Assembly: GCF_029868385.1 (NCBI RefSeq)
Contig: NZ_JARWNX010000054.1
Span: 124,001-188,000, forward strand
DNA: 64,000 nucleotides
Source: Nocardia cyriacigeorgica
Lineage (GTDB): Bacteria > Actinomycetota > Actinomycetes > Mycobacteriales > Mycobacteriaceae
Direction: 5' to 3'
This document shows, piece after piece, positions 1-8,284 of this stretch. The notes beneath the pieces were generated by a model that saw nothing but the letters and a program-made list of their open reading frames with translations, did not search any database and was not told the DNA's origin. How positions within the stretch are numbered: the first letter of the stretch is position 1; every line of letters starts with the position of its first letter. Made by a program: the position numbers and the translations under genes.

Positions 1-764
1 ACCAGGCCGTTGTCCTCGAGATACATCTCGGGGGCATTGCCGGTCTGGATCAATCGGCCCACCGATTCGACCAGTTCGTCGAGCCGTTGGGCGAACTGGG
101 TGAAGGCGGGCGCGGCGGCCGCGGTGGCCGGTCCGGCCCAGTCGATGTCCTGGGAGACGGTCTCGAAATCATTGAGCAGCTGGGCGATCTGCGGTTCCCG
201 CGACACGATGGTGGAGGCCAGCAGATCGGCGGCGCGGGTGAGTTCCGGCATCACCGCGTCGGTGCCGTGCAGCGCGACGCTCATGGTCTCGGCCAGCGAT
301 CCGACCACCGCGGGATCGAGCTGGTTCATCGTATTGGTGACCATCCGGGCCGCCTCGGGGATCGACAGCGGTGTGCGCACGTCCTGCGATTGCAGCCGCT
401 GCCCGTCCGCCAGGTACGGTCCCGCACCGGTTTTCGGCCGGAACTGCACATACGGCTCGCCCAGCGCGGACAGATGTTCGATGGTGACGATGCTGTCGGT
501 GGGCACCTTGTGGTCGCTGTTCACCCGCAGCCCGACCTCCACGCCGGAGGCGGTGCGGTCCACCGAGGTCACCCGGCCGACCTCGATTCCGGTCAGTAGG
601 ATCGGCGAACCGACACCGAGCCCACCGGAATTCGTCAGCACCATCGACGCCTCGGTGTAGTCGGCGAACGGATCGACCTGCACCACACCGAAGGTCAGAT
701 AGCTCGCACCGAGCACGGTGATGGCGGCGATACCGCCCAGAGATGCCAGCGGGCCGATCTTCAT
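1..764 (-). CDS. mceF: Mce family protein MceF, C-terminus cut off by window edge
   Basis: Last visible gene of the mce operon. It starts with ATG at 764, overlapping the mceE stop by 4 bases (ATGA), and about 254 codons are visible before the window ends. It has an N-terminal membrane anchor (IAAITVLGASYLTFGVV), then an MCE/MlaD fold recognisable from GVGSPILLTGIEVGRV and VTIEHLSALGEPYV, then a helical region. Family knowledge: the six Mce proteins assemble into a hexameric tube that carries lipids across the periplasm to the YrbE permeases. What lies downstream (Mce-associated proteins or more) cannot be seen. Confidence 0.93.
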   Translation of the reverse strand, partial: MKIGPLASLGGIAAITVLGASYLTFGVVQVDPFADYTEASMVLTNSGGLGVGSPILLTGIEVGRVTSVDRTASGVEVGLRVNSDHKVPTDSIVTIEHLSALGEPYVQFRPKTGAGPYLADGQRLQSQDVRTPLSIPEAARMVTNTMNQLDPAVVGSLAETMSVALHGTDAVMPELTRAADLLASTIVSREPQIAQLLNDFETVSQDIDWAGPATAAAAPAFTQFAQRLDELVESVGRLIQTGNAPEMYLEDNGL

Positions 765-1840
765 CGGATGGCTCCGATCATGCGCAGGGTCTGCAAGATC
801 CGATCGATCTCGTCGTCGGCGGAGACCGGTGCGCCGCCCTCGGGCGCCACGCTGACACCCGAGACATTCACCTTCGCGCCGCGCTCCGCGAACGGAATGA
901 TCTTGTCCCGCAGCAGCGCGGTGAGCAGGGCGAGATTCGACGGCGACGCCGTGTTCAGCGGTGCGCCCGTGGCCAGCGGCGCGAACGCCAGCGCGGCCGC
1001 GTCACCGGCCTGCACCAGTGGCGTCAACCAGGTCATCGACTGGCCCACCGGCCCCAGCGCGCCGAAGATATCGGTGACGCCGGAGATGGACGTGGTGGCG
1101 AGATCCATCCGGTGCACCGACTCCGGGCGCAGAATATTGTCCAGCTCGGGCTGGATCTCGTGCAGCACACTCGAATTCGTTTCCAAGCCGTACAACAGCC
1201 GGTCCACCTCATCGAGGTTGGCGGCCAGATCGACGGCATCGCCCGCCATCACCTGGGTGATGCGCTGGGTTTCCTTCGGGTCCTGCGGCAGCACCGAATT
1301 GAACCGGTTGATGATGTCCTGCAACTGCCCGACCGCGCCGCCCTGTACGAACACCGCCATGGCGGCCATCGTGTCCTCGAGCTGCACCGGTGGTTTGGTG
1401 TGCTCGAGGGTGATGGTGCCACCGCGCGGCAGCAGCGAATCGAATCCGTCGGGCGGAGTGGTCAGCGCGATGTGGATATCGCCGAGCACGGTGTTCTGCC
1501 GCAGTTCGGCGATGGTGGTGGCGGGCAGGCGGACGTCATCGGAGACCTCGATATCCACCACCACGTACCCGCCGCGGCCCTGCGGCGCCTCGTCCGCTGG
1601 CACCACCCGCACCGAATCCACCGTCCCGACCTGCGCACCGTTGGCGATGACCTTGGCGCGCGCGGGCAGATTCAGCACGTTCGCGAACTCGATGCGCACC
1701 GGATAGGTCGATCCGGACACCGTGGTGCCCGGCACCGGGACCTGCGCCGGATCGAACGCACAGCCGCCGACGGTCAGCGCGGCCGCCGACACCAGTGCGG
1801 TCGCGGCGATCCGCACCCGTTTGCCGAGCGTCGCGGTCAT
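761..1840 (-). CDS. mceE: Mce family lipoprotein MceE (LprK/LprN type)
   Basis: 359 aa. The signal peptide ends in a lipobox, with TVGGCAFD placing the lipidated Cys near residue 27; the fifth Mce protein is usually the lipoprotein. The MCE domain follows (YPVRIEFANVLNLPARAKV, GAQVGTVDSV, LRQNTVLGDIHIAL), then a helical region with QDIINRFNSVLPQ. The start at 1840 overlaps the mceD stop (ATGA), and the stop at 761 overlaps mceF. It probably anchors the Mce tube in the cell envelope. The gene is intact. Confidence 0.95.
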   Translation of the reverse strand: MTATLGKRVRIAATALVSAAALTVGGCAFDPAQVPVPGTTVSGSTYPVRIEFANVLNLPARAKVIANGAQVGTVDSVRVVPADEAPQGRGGYVVVDIEVSDDVRLPATTIAELRQNTVLGDIHIALTTPPDGFDSLLPRGGTITLEHTKPPVQLEDTMAAMAVFVQGGAVGQLQDIINRFNSVLPQDPKETQRITQVMAGDAVDLAANLDEVDRLLYGLETNSSVLHEIQPELDNILRPESVHRMDLATTSISGVTDIFGALGPVGQSMTWLTPLVQAGDAAALAFAPLATGAPLNTASPSNLALLTALLRDKIIPFAERGAKVNVSGVSVAPEGGAPVSADDEIDRILQTLRMIGAIR

Positions 1841-2940
1841 CGCGCACCTGCCAATCCCAGCACCAGCTGAACGAGTTGGACATCGACCATGCCGTTGTCG
1901 GCTCCGGCGCAGCGGCCGGGCGCCACGGCATTGATGGCGGCGCAGACCTGTTCGGCGTCGCGGTGGGCGATCGCCACCCGTGGCGGGGCGTAGACCAGTC
2001 CCGGCGCGCCGGTCGCCGGATCGGTCACCGAACGGAACGCCGAGCTGAGCGCGGGCGCCATGAGCACGATGTCGCGTAGCGAACCGACGTTGGCGCGCAA
2101 CATCTTCACCAGCGGAACCAGTCCGTCGAGGGTGCCCATCAGCGGGTCGGCCAGGATGGTGGTCAGATCGTTGAGCATGGGCAGCATCTCGCGCAGCCCG
2201 TCGAACAGGGCGGCACCCGGTACCAGCAGATCGTCGCTCGCCTGGTTGAGCACCGGCGCCAGCCGGGTGAGCATGGACTTCAGATCGCCCCAGTGCGTAC
2301 TGACCTTCTGCGACACCGAGGAGAACGCGTCGAAGATGCCCGCGAGATGTCCGATATCGGCGTCCGGGGATTTCAGCGTCGAGCCGAGTTTCATCACCAG
2401 GTCGTTGATCTGGGCACCCGTGCCTGCGGTCGCGGAGTCCAGGGCCGCGAGACCACCGGCCAGCGCATCGGGCTGGGTCTGCGGTGTGCCACCGATCTGG
2501 TCCGACAGCGCCGCCAGCGCGGTGATGGTCTCGGTGAGGCTCTTGGGTGTCAGGGTTTTGGTGATGCACTGCCCGGCATCCCACCGGTCGGCGGTCTTGC
2601 CGCTGGCCAACACCGCGAGTTCGCGGTCGGCGACAACACTGTCGGACAGGGTGGTGGCGGAGGCGTCGGCGTAGACCGGGTACTGCGCGTCGACGTCGAA
2701 ATCCACCCGCACAGCGGCACCTTCGGGCCGGATGCCGGTCACCGTGCCGACGGTGATACCGCGCATCGACACCTGATTGCCCTCGTACAGCCCGACGCTG
2801 TCGGGCATGATCGCGCAGTAGGACCGGGTTTCCTTGATCGGATCGAAGGCGAGCACGTACCCCGCCACCGCGACCACCGCGATGACCAGGGCGCCCGCGA
2901 TCGACATGAACGCCTGTGAGCCGAGAATCCGTTTCAGCAT
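1837..2940 (-). CDS. mceD: Mce family protein MceD
   Basis: 367 aa. The start at 2940 is chosen because ATG overlaps the mceC stop as ATGA and opens with the expected anchor (FMSIAGALVIAVVAVAGYVL). An upstream in-frame extension would run deep into mceC and is unlikely. The MCE domain includes LYEGNQVSMRGITVGTVTGI, followed by the long helical region common to actinobacterial Mce proteins (LKSPDADIGHLAGIFDAFS). It is one ring subunit or segment of the lipid-import tube. Translational coupling on both sides suggests equimolar production with its partners. Confidence 0.94.
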   Translation of the reverse strand: MLKRILGSQAFMSIAGALVIAVVAVAGYVLAFDPIKETRSYCAIMPDSVGLYEGNQVSMRGITVGTVTGIRPEGAAVRVDFDVDAQYPVYADASATTLSDSVVADRELAVLASGKTADRWDAGQCITKTLTPKSLTETITALAALSDQIGGTPQTQPDALAGGLAALDSATAGTGAQINDLVMKLGSTLKSPDADIGHLAGIFDAFSSVSQKVSTHWGDLKSMLTRLAPVLNQASDDLLVPGAALFDGLREMLPMLNDLTTILADPLMGTLDGLVPLVKMLRANVGSLRDIVLMAPALSSAFRSVTDPATGAPGLVYAPPRVAIAHRDAEQVCAAINAVAPGRCAGADNGMVDVQLVQLVLGLAGAR

Positions 2941-4019
2941 CAGCACGCCTTCCCCGGCACCGGGACACACACCGGGCCGAGCGCGGCTCCCGGATCCAGA
3001 CCGGGTGGCGCGGTGACGGTTTCGCTCGAACGGTCGATCGTCACCGGGCCGTCCGGGATCACCAGTCCGCCGAGCCGTTCCCCGAGACCGTGGACGGCGG
3101 TGATGAGCGGTTCGAGTTGGGTGCCGAATTCCTGGAGCCGCGGCAGCGCGTCGGCGAGTTGCTGCGCCTTCGGCTTCAGCGTGTCGTCCCACGCGGGGGC
3201 GAGAGTGGCCACCCGCTGCACCACCGACGACAGCAGCCCGACCGCCTCCTTCAGCTCGGCGCGCTTGTCCAGCAGCAGGGTTTCCATCAGGTTGACGTTG
3301 TCCATCAACCGGCCGAGATCGGATTTGGCGCCGTCGTACATGGTGACGTACTCATCGGCAACGGCGATCGCGTTGGACACCTGGGTGCGCTGACGTTCGA
3401 TGGCGTCGAGGTACTGACCCAGCGTGTCCAAGGTGGTGCGCAGGGTGTCGGGGGCGCCATCGATCGAGGTCTGGATCGAGGCCAGATTGCGGCGCAAGGT
3501 GTCACCGTCGGTCGCCTGCAATGGTGTGGTGGCGTCCTGGAAGGTCTCGATCAGGCTGTAGGGCAGGCGAACCCGTTCGGCCGGGATCGCCTTGTCCCCC
3601 AGCGGCGCGTCCCCCGCCGGGAACAGCGCGACGTAGTGGCCGCCGACGATGGTGAGCATGCGGATATCGAGCGAGGTCTGATCGCCGACGAACACCTCCG
3701 AATCGACGGTGAACCGCATGACGACCCGATCCGGTTTCAACTCCAGCGATTCCACCGTGCCCACCGAGATACCGGCCAGCCGCACATCATCGCCCGCCTT
3801 CACCGACTGGGCCTCGGTGAGTTCGGCGGTATAGGTGGTCTTACCGAACGGCACCACGTACACCACCGTGGCGGCAACGGCGGCGATCACCAGTGCGACG
3901 GCACCGATGATGCCGAGGCGCAGCTCTTTACGCAGCCGGGTCGACTCGTCCATGATCGGGACGTCACCGCTGAACACGCGGCGGATCCGGGCGAGGCCGG
4001 GCAGTTTCACGCGTTGCAT
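2940..4019 (-). CDS. mceC: Mce family protein MceC
   Basis: 359 aa from ATG at 4019, overlapping the mceB coding end by 13 bases. The longer reading from 4088 would lie inside mceB. The cytoplasmic N-terminus MQRVKLPGLARIRRVF precedes a transmembrane anchor (LGIIGAVALVIAAVAATVVY), then the MCE domain (VKAGDDVRLAGISVGTVESL, LTIVGGHYVALFPAG) and a helical domain with coiled-coil character. The C-terminus is Pro/Val-rich and ends GKAC. It is part of the hexameric lipid-transport assembly. Confidence 0.94.
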   Translation of the reverse strand: MQRVKLPGLARIRRVFSGDVPIMDESTRLRKELRLGIIGAVALVIAAVAATVVYVVPFGKTTYTAELTEAQSVKAGDDVRLAGISVGTVESLELKPDRVVMRFTVDSEVFVGDQTSLDIRMLTIVGGHYVALFPAGDAPLGDKAIPAERVRLPYSLIETFQDATTPLQATDGDTLRRNLASIQTSIDGAPDTLRTTLDTLGQYLDAIERQRTQVSNAIAVADEYVTMYDGAKSDLGRLMDNVNLMETLLLDKRAELKEAVGLLSSVVQRVATLAPAWDDTLKPKAQQLADALPRLQEFGTQLEPLITAVHGLGERLGGLVIPDGPVTIDRSSETVTAPPGLDPGAALGPVCVPVPGKAC

Positions 4020-5011
4020 ATCGCGACCTTCTGTCCGCCGATGAGCACCTGCACCGGCGCGGGCAGTTCGGCTTGTCCCTTGCTGCATTCGGGCTGCCAG
4101 CCCGCGATGGTGCGTGGCAGCGAATTGTCGAGCGCGGTGAGCAGTCCGGGCAGCTTGCCGAACACCTCGACCGCCTGCTGCGGGTCGGGGAACAGTCCGC
4201 GGATCATCGCGTCCACATCGGTGCTGCCGTCGGTGGCCAGTCCGAGCGCGTCGAGCAGCCGGTCGATGGGCGCGAGCACTGAGGGCGCGGTCATCGCGAA
4301 TTCGGCCAAACCGCCGACATTGGTGCGCAGCGCCTCGAAGATGTCGGACAGCCGCGCCAGCAGCGGCACCAGATGATGTACCCGGCCGCCGACCCGATCG
4401 GCCAGATCCGACATGTTGCCGACCAGGGTGGCGATCACTTCCTGCCGGTTGCCGACATGCTCGGCGAGTTTGCCGATGGCGTCCAATGCCGGACCGAGAC
4501 CGGCGCCGTCGCCCTCGATCACCGCGAGCATGCTCTCGGTGAACTGGTTGATCGCCTCCGGCGACATGGTGGCGAGCACCGGCTTCAAACCGTTGAACAG
4601 GCTGGTCACATCGAAGGACGGCAGGGTCATATCGGTGCCGATGGATGAGCCGTCGGGCAGGCGGGCGCCGGGGTTCGGCTGCTGCTGCAAGTCGATATAG
4701 CGCTGGCCGGTGAGGTTCTGATAGCGGATGGCCAGCACGCTGTTGTCGTAGATCGGGGTGGAGGTGGTGACCGTCAGTTGCACCTCGGCCCGGTAGCCGT
4801 CGAGTTCGATGCCCTCGACCTTGCCGACCTGCACGCCGTACATGCGCACGTCATCGCCGACCTTGAGGCCGTTGGCGTCGGTGAACAGCGCGCGATGTGC
4901 CTCGGTGTCACCGCCGACCGGCCGTTTGATCGCCGTGATCACCACCAGCAGGATCGCCACCATCACCGCGGCGAACAGGACCAGCCGCCAGGCCGCGCCG
5001 CGTACCGTCAT
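4007..5011 (-). CDS. mceB: Mce family protein MceB
   Basis: 334 aa. Its ATG overlaps the mceA stop by 4 bases. A single N-terminal membrane anchor (LVLFAAVMVAILLVVITAI) is followed by the MCE domain (LKVGDDVRMYGVQVGKVEGI, IRYQNLTGQRYIDLQ) and a helical region. The YQNLTGQRY segment is typical of MceB/MceD-type domains and supports the family call. It sits second among the mce genes, as expected for the conserved A-to-F order. Confidence 0.95.
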   Translation of the reverse strand: MTVRGAAWRLVLFAAVMVAILLVVITAIKRPVGGDTEAHRALFTDANGLKVGDDVRMYGVQVGKVEGIELDGYRAEVQLTVTTSTPIYDNSVLAIRYQNLTGQRYIDLQQQPNPGARLPDGSSIGTDMTLPSFDVTSLFNGLKPVLATMSPEAINQFTESMLAVIEGDGAGLGPALDAIGKLAEHVGNRQEVIATLVGNMSDLADRVGGRVHHLVPLLARLSDIFEALRTNVGGLAEFAMTAPSVLAPIDRLLDALGLATDGSTDVDAMIRGLFPDPQQAVEVFGKLPGLLTALDNSLPRTIAGWQPECSKGQAELPAPVQVLIGGQKVAICNA

Positions 5012-6048
5012 CGCGCACCTCCCTGTGCGGGCAGCCCGAGCAGCGGCACCGCGATACCGGGGACGCCGCGCAGTTCGAGTTCGAGATCGAGCACCGGGCC
5101 GTCCGGGGTGTCCTTCATGGCGGCGCCGAGCCGGGTCAGCAGGTCGCGCAGTTCGGCGGCCGACTGCTGCGGGCGCGGCACCGTCCGCGCCAGCACCGTG
5201 AGCAGCGGCGCGAGCATATCGGTGTAACCGGACAGCTGCCCGGCCTCGGTCAGCGTGGTGGCGAGGGCGGGCAGGATCTGCCCGGTCAAGGCGCCCACCC
5301 CGGCATCGAGTTGTTCGCGGTCGGTGCGCAGCACATCGATCTCGATGAGCTGGTCGATCACCTCGATGGTGGCACCGGCGAACTTGCCGCCGCCGTCGAA
5401 GGCGCCGCCGAGACGGCCGACCAGCTCCGAAGACGGCATCGACTGGTTGTCGGCGACGGTGCGCGCGGCCGCGATCAACGCCTCCGCCAATGGCGTGAAC
5501 GCCTTCACATCGGCGGCGGCCTGCGCGATGACGGTCGCCATCTGCGGGGTGAACACCGTCGCGCCCACCTGCGACATACCGCGCAGCAGACTGCCCATGG
5601 TGGCGTCGTAGACGTCGGCGGCGCGGTCGCCGGTCAGATCGATCACCATATCGGCGCGCAGCGGCGAACCGCCCTCGCCCGGCAGCAGTTCGAGTTCACT
5701 GACACCGAACAAGTTGGCCGGTGCGTAGTCGACCTTCAAGCTGTCGTCGAGCCCGGACAGCCTGGAGTCGTCGAGTTGCAGTGTGATGCGCTGGGTGCCG
5801 AGTTCATCCGGCGCGATCTCGGCGACCTCGCCGACCAGCACACCGTCGACCCGCACCTGGGTGCCCGCGACCACGCCGTCACCGATCTGCTCGGTGTGCA
5901 ATGCGATGCGCAGCCCGTCCTCGGAGCGCAGCGCCCGATAGCAGACGGTGCCGAGCAGCACCGCAACGATCACGGCGACGATCACCGCACCGACCGTCAT
6001 CGCGCGGGCCCGATCGGCCGCGACCCCTGGCATTCCGTATTTCGGCAT
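5008..6048 (-). CDS. mceA: Mce family protein MceA
   Basis: 346 aa from ATG at 6048, 5 bases after the yrbEB stop. The longer in-frame reading upstream would lie inside yrbEB. An N-terminal anchor (AMTVGAVIVAVIVAVLLGT) is followed by the MCE domain (VVAGTQVRVDGVLVGEVAEI, LFGVSELELLPGEGG) and a helical tail. First Mce subunit of the operon. Which of the mce1-4 classes this operon belongs to cannot be told from sequence reading alone, so its lipid substrate (mycolic or fatty acids versus sterols) is unknown. Confidence 0.95.
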   Translation of the reverse strand: MPKYGMPGVAADRARAMTVGAVIVAVIVAVLLGTVCYRALRSEDGLRIALHTEQIGDGVVAGTQVRVDGVLVGEVAEIAPDELGTQRITLQLDDSRLSGLDDSLKVDYAPANLFGVSELELLPGEGGSPLRADMVIDLTGDRAADVYDATMGSLLRGMSQVGATVFTPQMATVIAQAAADVKAFTPLAEALIAAARTVADNQSMPSSELVGRLGGAFDGGGKFAGATIEVIDQLIEIDVLRTDREQLDAGVGALTGQILPALATTLTEAGQLSGYTDMLAPLLTVLARTVPRPQQSAAELRDLLTRLGAAMKDTPDGPVLDLELELRGVPGIAVPLLGLPAQGGAR

Positions 6049-6053
6049 CTGTC

Positions 6054-6920
6054 CTACCCCGTGAAACTGATCGCCGAGTTGAAGCCCCACAGGGCGATGG
6101 ACAGCACCATGTCGATCGCGATGATCGCCACGAAGCTGGCTCGCACGGCGCGGCCGGAGGCGATGCCGACGCCCTCGGGGCCGCCGGTGGCGAAGAACCC
6201 GTAGTAGCTGTGGACCAGGATCACCACGGTGCCGAAGATCGCGACCTTGATAACGGCGGCGATCACATCGAACCCGGACACGAATTGGAAGAAGTAGTGG
6301 TCGTAGACGCCGGCGGACTGGCTGTGCATGAGGGTGAGCAGCCCGCGGCAGGCGAGATAGCTCAGGATCAGCGCGATGAGGAAGGTCGGCACGATGGCGA
6401 TGGCGCCGGCGATGACTCGGGTGGTGACCACGAACGGCACCGACCGCAGGCCGAGGGCTTCGATGGCGTCGATTTCTTCGGAGATGCGCATCGAACCGAT
6501 TTCGGCGGTCATCCGGCAGCCGGCTTGGGCGGCGAAGCCGATCGCGGCGGCGATCGGGGCGAGTTCGCGGGTGGTGGCGAAGGCGGACACGATGCCGGTG
6601 ACCGGACCCATGCCGAGCATATCGAGGATGGCGAACGATTCGACGCCGACCGAGGCACCCATCACCAAGCCGAGCACGACCATCATCGGCACGGTGCCGC
6701 CACCGACGATGACCGAGCCGCGGCCCCAGGTCATATCGGTGATCGCGCGCATCGTTTCCTGCCGATAGCGGCGCACGGTCAACGGAACCGACGACAGCAC
6801 CTGCCACACGAAGACCGCGACGAACCCGAACGATTCGACCCCGCGCAGGACGCGGCTGCCGCGGCGGAAATAGCGCGCGGCCCAGCCGAGTCCCTTCGGG
6901 ACGTAGGAGGAGGTCGACAT
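6054..6920 (-). CDS. yrbEB: MlaE/YrbE family lipid ABC permease, second copy (YrbEB)
   Basis: 288 aa. The ATG at 6920 overlaps the yrbEA stop (ATGA). It has five to six hydrophobic helices and the MlaE family core: QVGRRCM-like TAEIGSMRISEEIDAIEALG, then RVIAGAIAIVPTFLIALILS. YrbEA and YrbEB together form the inner-membrane permease that receives lipid from the Mce tube. The ATPase (MceG/Mkl) is normally encoded at a distance and is not in this window. Confidence 0.96.
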   Translation of the reverse strand: MSTSSYVPKGLGWAARYFRRGSRVLRGVESFGFVAVFVWQVLSSVPLTVRRYRQETMRAITDMTWGRGSVIVGGGTVPMMVVLGLVMGASVGVESFAILDMLGMGPVTGIVSAFATTRELAPIAAAIGFAAQAGCRMTAEIGSMRISEEIDAIEALGLRSVPFVVTTRVIAGAIAIVPTFLIALILSYLACRGLLTLMHSQSAGVYDHYFFQFVSGFDVIAAVIKVAIFGTVVILVHSYYGFFATGGPEGVGIASGRAVRASFVAIIAIDMVLSIALWGFNSAISFTG

Positions 6921-7765
6921 CAGACCAGCCTCGTCGGCATGAACATGGCGCTGATCTGGGTCATTGCCAGGTTCACGATCACGATAGACACCACCGACAG
7001 CACCACCGCCGCGTTCACCGCATCGGCCACACCCCGCGGTCCGCCCTTGGCTTCGAGCCCGCGCTGGCAGGCGATCACCACCACCAGGAAACCGAAGATC
7101 AACGCCTTGATCAGCGACACCCACACATCGGCGACCGTGGTGAACGAACCGAAGGTGGCCCAGTACGACCCGGGCGTGACGCCCTGCCCGCCGACCGCGA
7201 CCAGATATCCGGCCAGCACGCCGACGAAGATGATCAGGATGTTCAGCAGCGGGGCAACGATCAACATCGCGACCATCCGCGGAATCACCAGCCGGTGAAT
7301 CGGACTGATCCCCATGGTGTTGAGCGCGTCGATCTCTTCCCGGATCGTGCGCGCCCCCAGATCCGCCGCGATCGCCGCCGCACCGGCACCACCGAGCAGG
7401 AACCCGGTCGCCATCGGCGCACCCTGTTTGATCACCCCGAGCCCACCGGTCGCACCAAGCAGTGAATCCGCGCCGAGAGTGTGGATCAGATTGCCGACCT
7501 GCACCGACACGATGACGCCGAACGGGATCGCCATCAGGATCGCGGGAATCGCGGTGACCGTGATCAACCGCCACGCCTGGATCAGCGTTTCCTGCCACTG
7601 GAACTTGCCACGCGCGATATCGCTGGCCGCGCCCGTCACCGACTCCTGCGCAACACCCACCGCACGACCGAACGTCCGCAACGACGACACCACCGTGCCG
7701 GAGAAATTCTTGCGCACGATCGCGACGGCCGAATCGCTCGGCGGCTTCCGGGTATCCAGCGTCAT
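6920..7765 (-). CDS. yrbEA: MlaE/YrbE family lipid ABC permease, first copy (YrbEA)
   Basis: 281 aa from ATG at 7765, preceded by GAGGA at a good distance; an alternative in-frame GTG at 7843 would add 26 residues that are basic and unlike the family. MlaE core: ADLGARTIREEIDALNTMG, then PRMVAMLIVAPLLNILIIF. It is the first gene of the mce operon, so the operon promoter should lie in the 519-base gap upstream. Partner of yrbEB in the membrane. Confidence 0.95.
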   Translation of the reverse strand: MTLDTRKPPSDSAVAIVRKNFSGTVVSSLRTFGRAVGVAQESVTGAASDIARGKFQWQETLIQAWRLITVTAIPAILMAIPFGVIVSVQVGNLIHTLGADSLLGATGGLGVIKQGAPMATGFLLGGAGAAAIAADLGARTIREEIDALNTMGISPIHRLVIPRMVAMLIVAPLLNILIIFVGVLAGYLVAVGGQGVTPGSYWATFGSFTTVADVWVSLIKALIFGFLVVVIACQRGLEAKGGPRGVADAVNAAVVLSVVSIVIVNLAMTQISAMFMPTRLV

Positions 7766-8284
7766 CAGCGAAGTCCTCGCGCCGCGATCGCGGCGCTTGC
7801 GCACCAGCGCGGGCGGCAGCGTGTTTCGGGTTTCATGGCGCACTCTCTGCTTTCGGCGTCGATGCCAACCCTGAGGAAGCTAATCGTTACGAGAGGTGAC
7901 ATACAAATTCACAAGGGGGTGACCCTGAACACAAAGAAACTGGATCCGACATCACCCGAGAGCCTTCGTGTTATAAGTCACGATCATCTTCGATCCGGTC
8001 GGCGGGTAATGCGCGGACGGCCACCGAACCCATCAAGCCGGTTACCTCTTTGCGCAGTTCAGGCCGATATCCACCGTGATCTCACCCAACGGTCGGCGCC
8101 CACAACAAGCACGCTCGCCGGATTACCGCCAGCAGTGCGGGCGAAGCCATCCTCGACGCCACCTGCTCGGTAGGGCTCGACATCACCTGGACAGCCCCCG
8201 GCCTCAGAAGGCCGGCGACTCAGCAGAGTGGACGCTGCGGCGCATCGAGCACAGCCGGTCGGCGTAGGCCGGTGCTCAAAAGAA
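7766..8284. other. Non-coding gap upstream of the mce operon
   Basis: No supportable gene. It should hold the mce promoter on the minus strand. GGTGAC occurs twice as a direct repeat (7895-7900 and 7919-7924) in a comparatively AT-rich stretch (about 7880-7990) and could be a regulator site. Near the right end, 8198-8204 and 8209-8215 form a 7-bp-arm hairpin (CCGGCCT/AGGCCGG), and GAGCAC/GTGCTC pair at 8247-8252 and 8272-8277. One or both could end transcription of the membrane-protein gene that stops at 8285. Confidence 0.5.

Noticed and set aside
1..7765. Assignment of the operon to mce1, mce2, mce3 or mce4
   Set aside because: The class needs phylogeny or flanking genes (for example sterol or fatty-acid genes), which are not visible.
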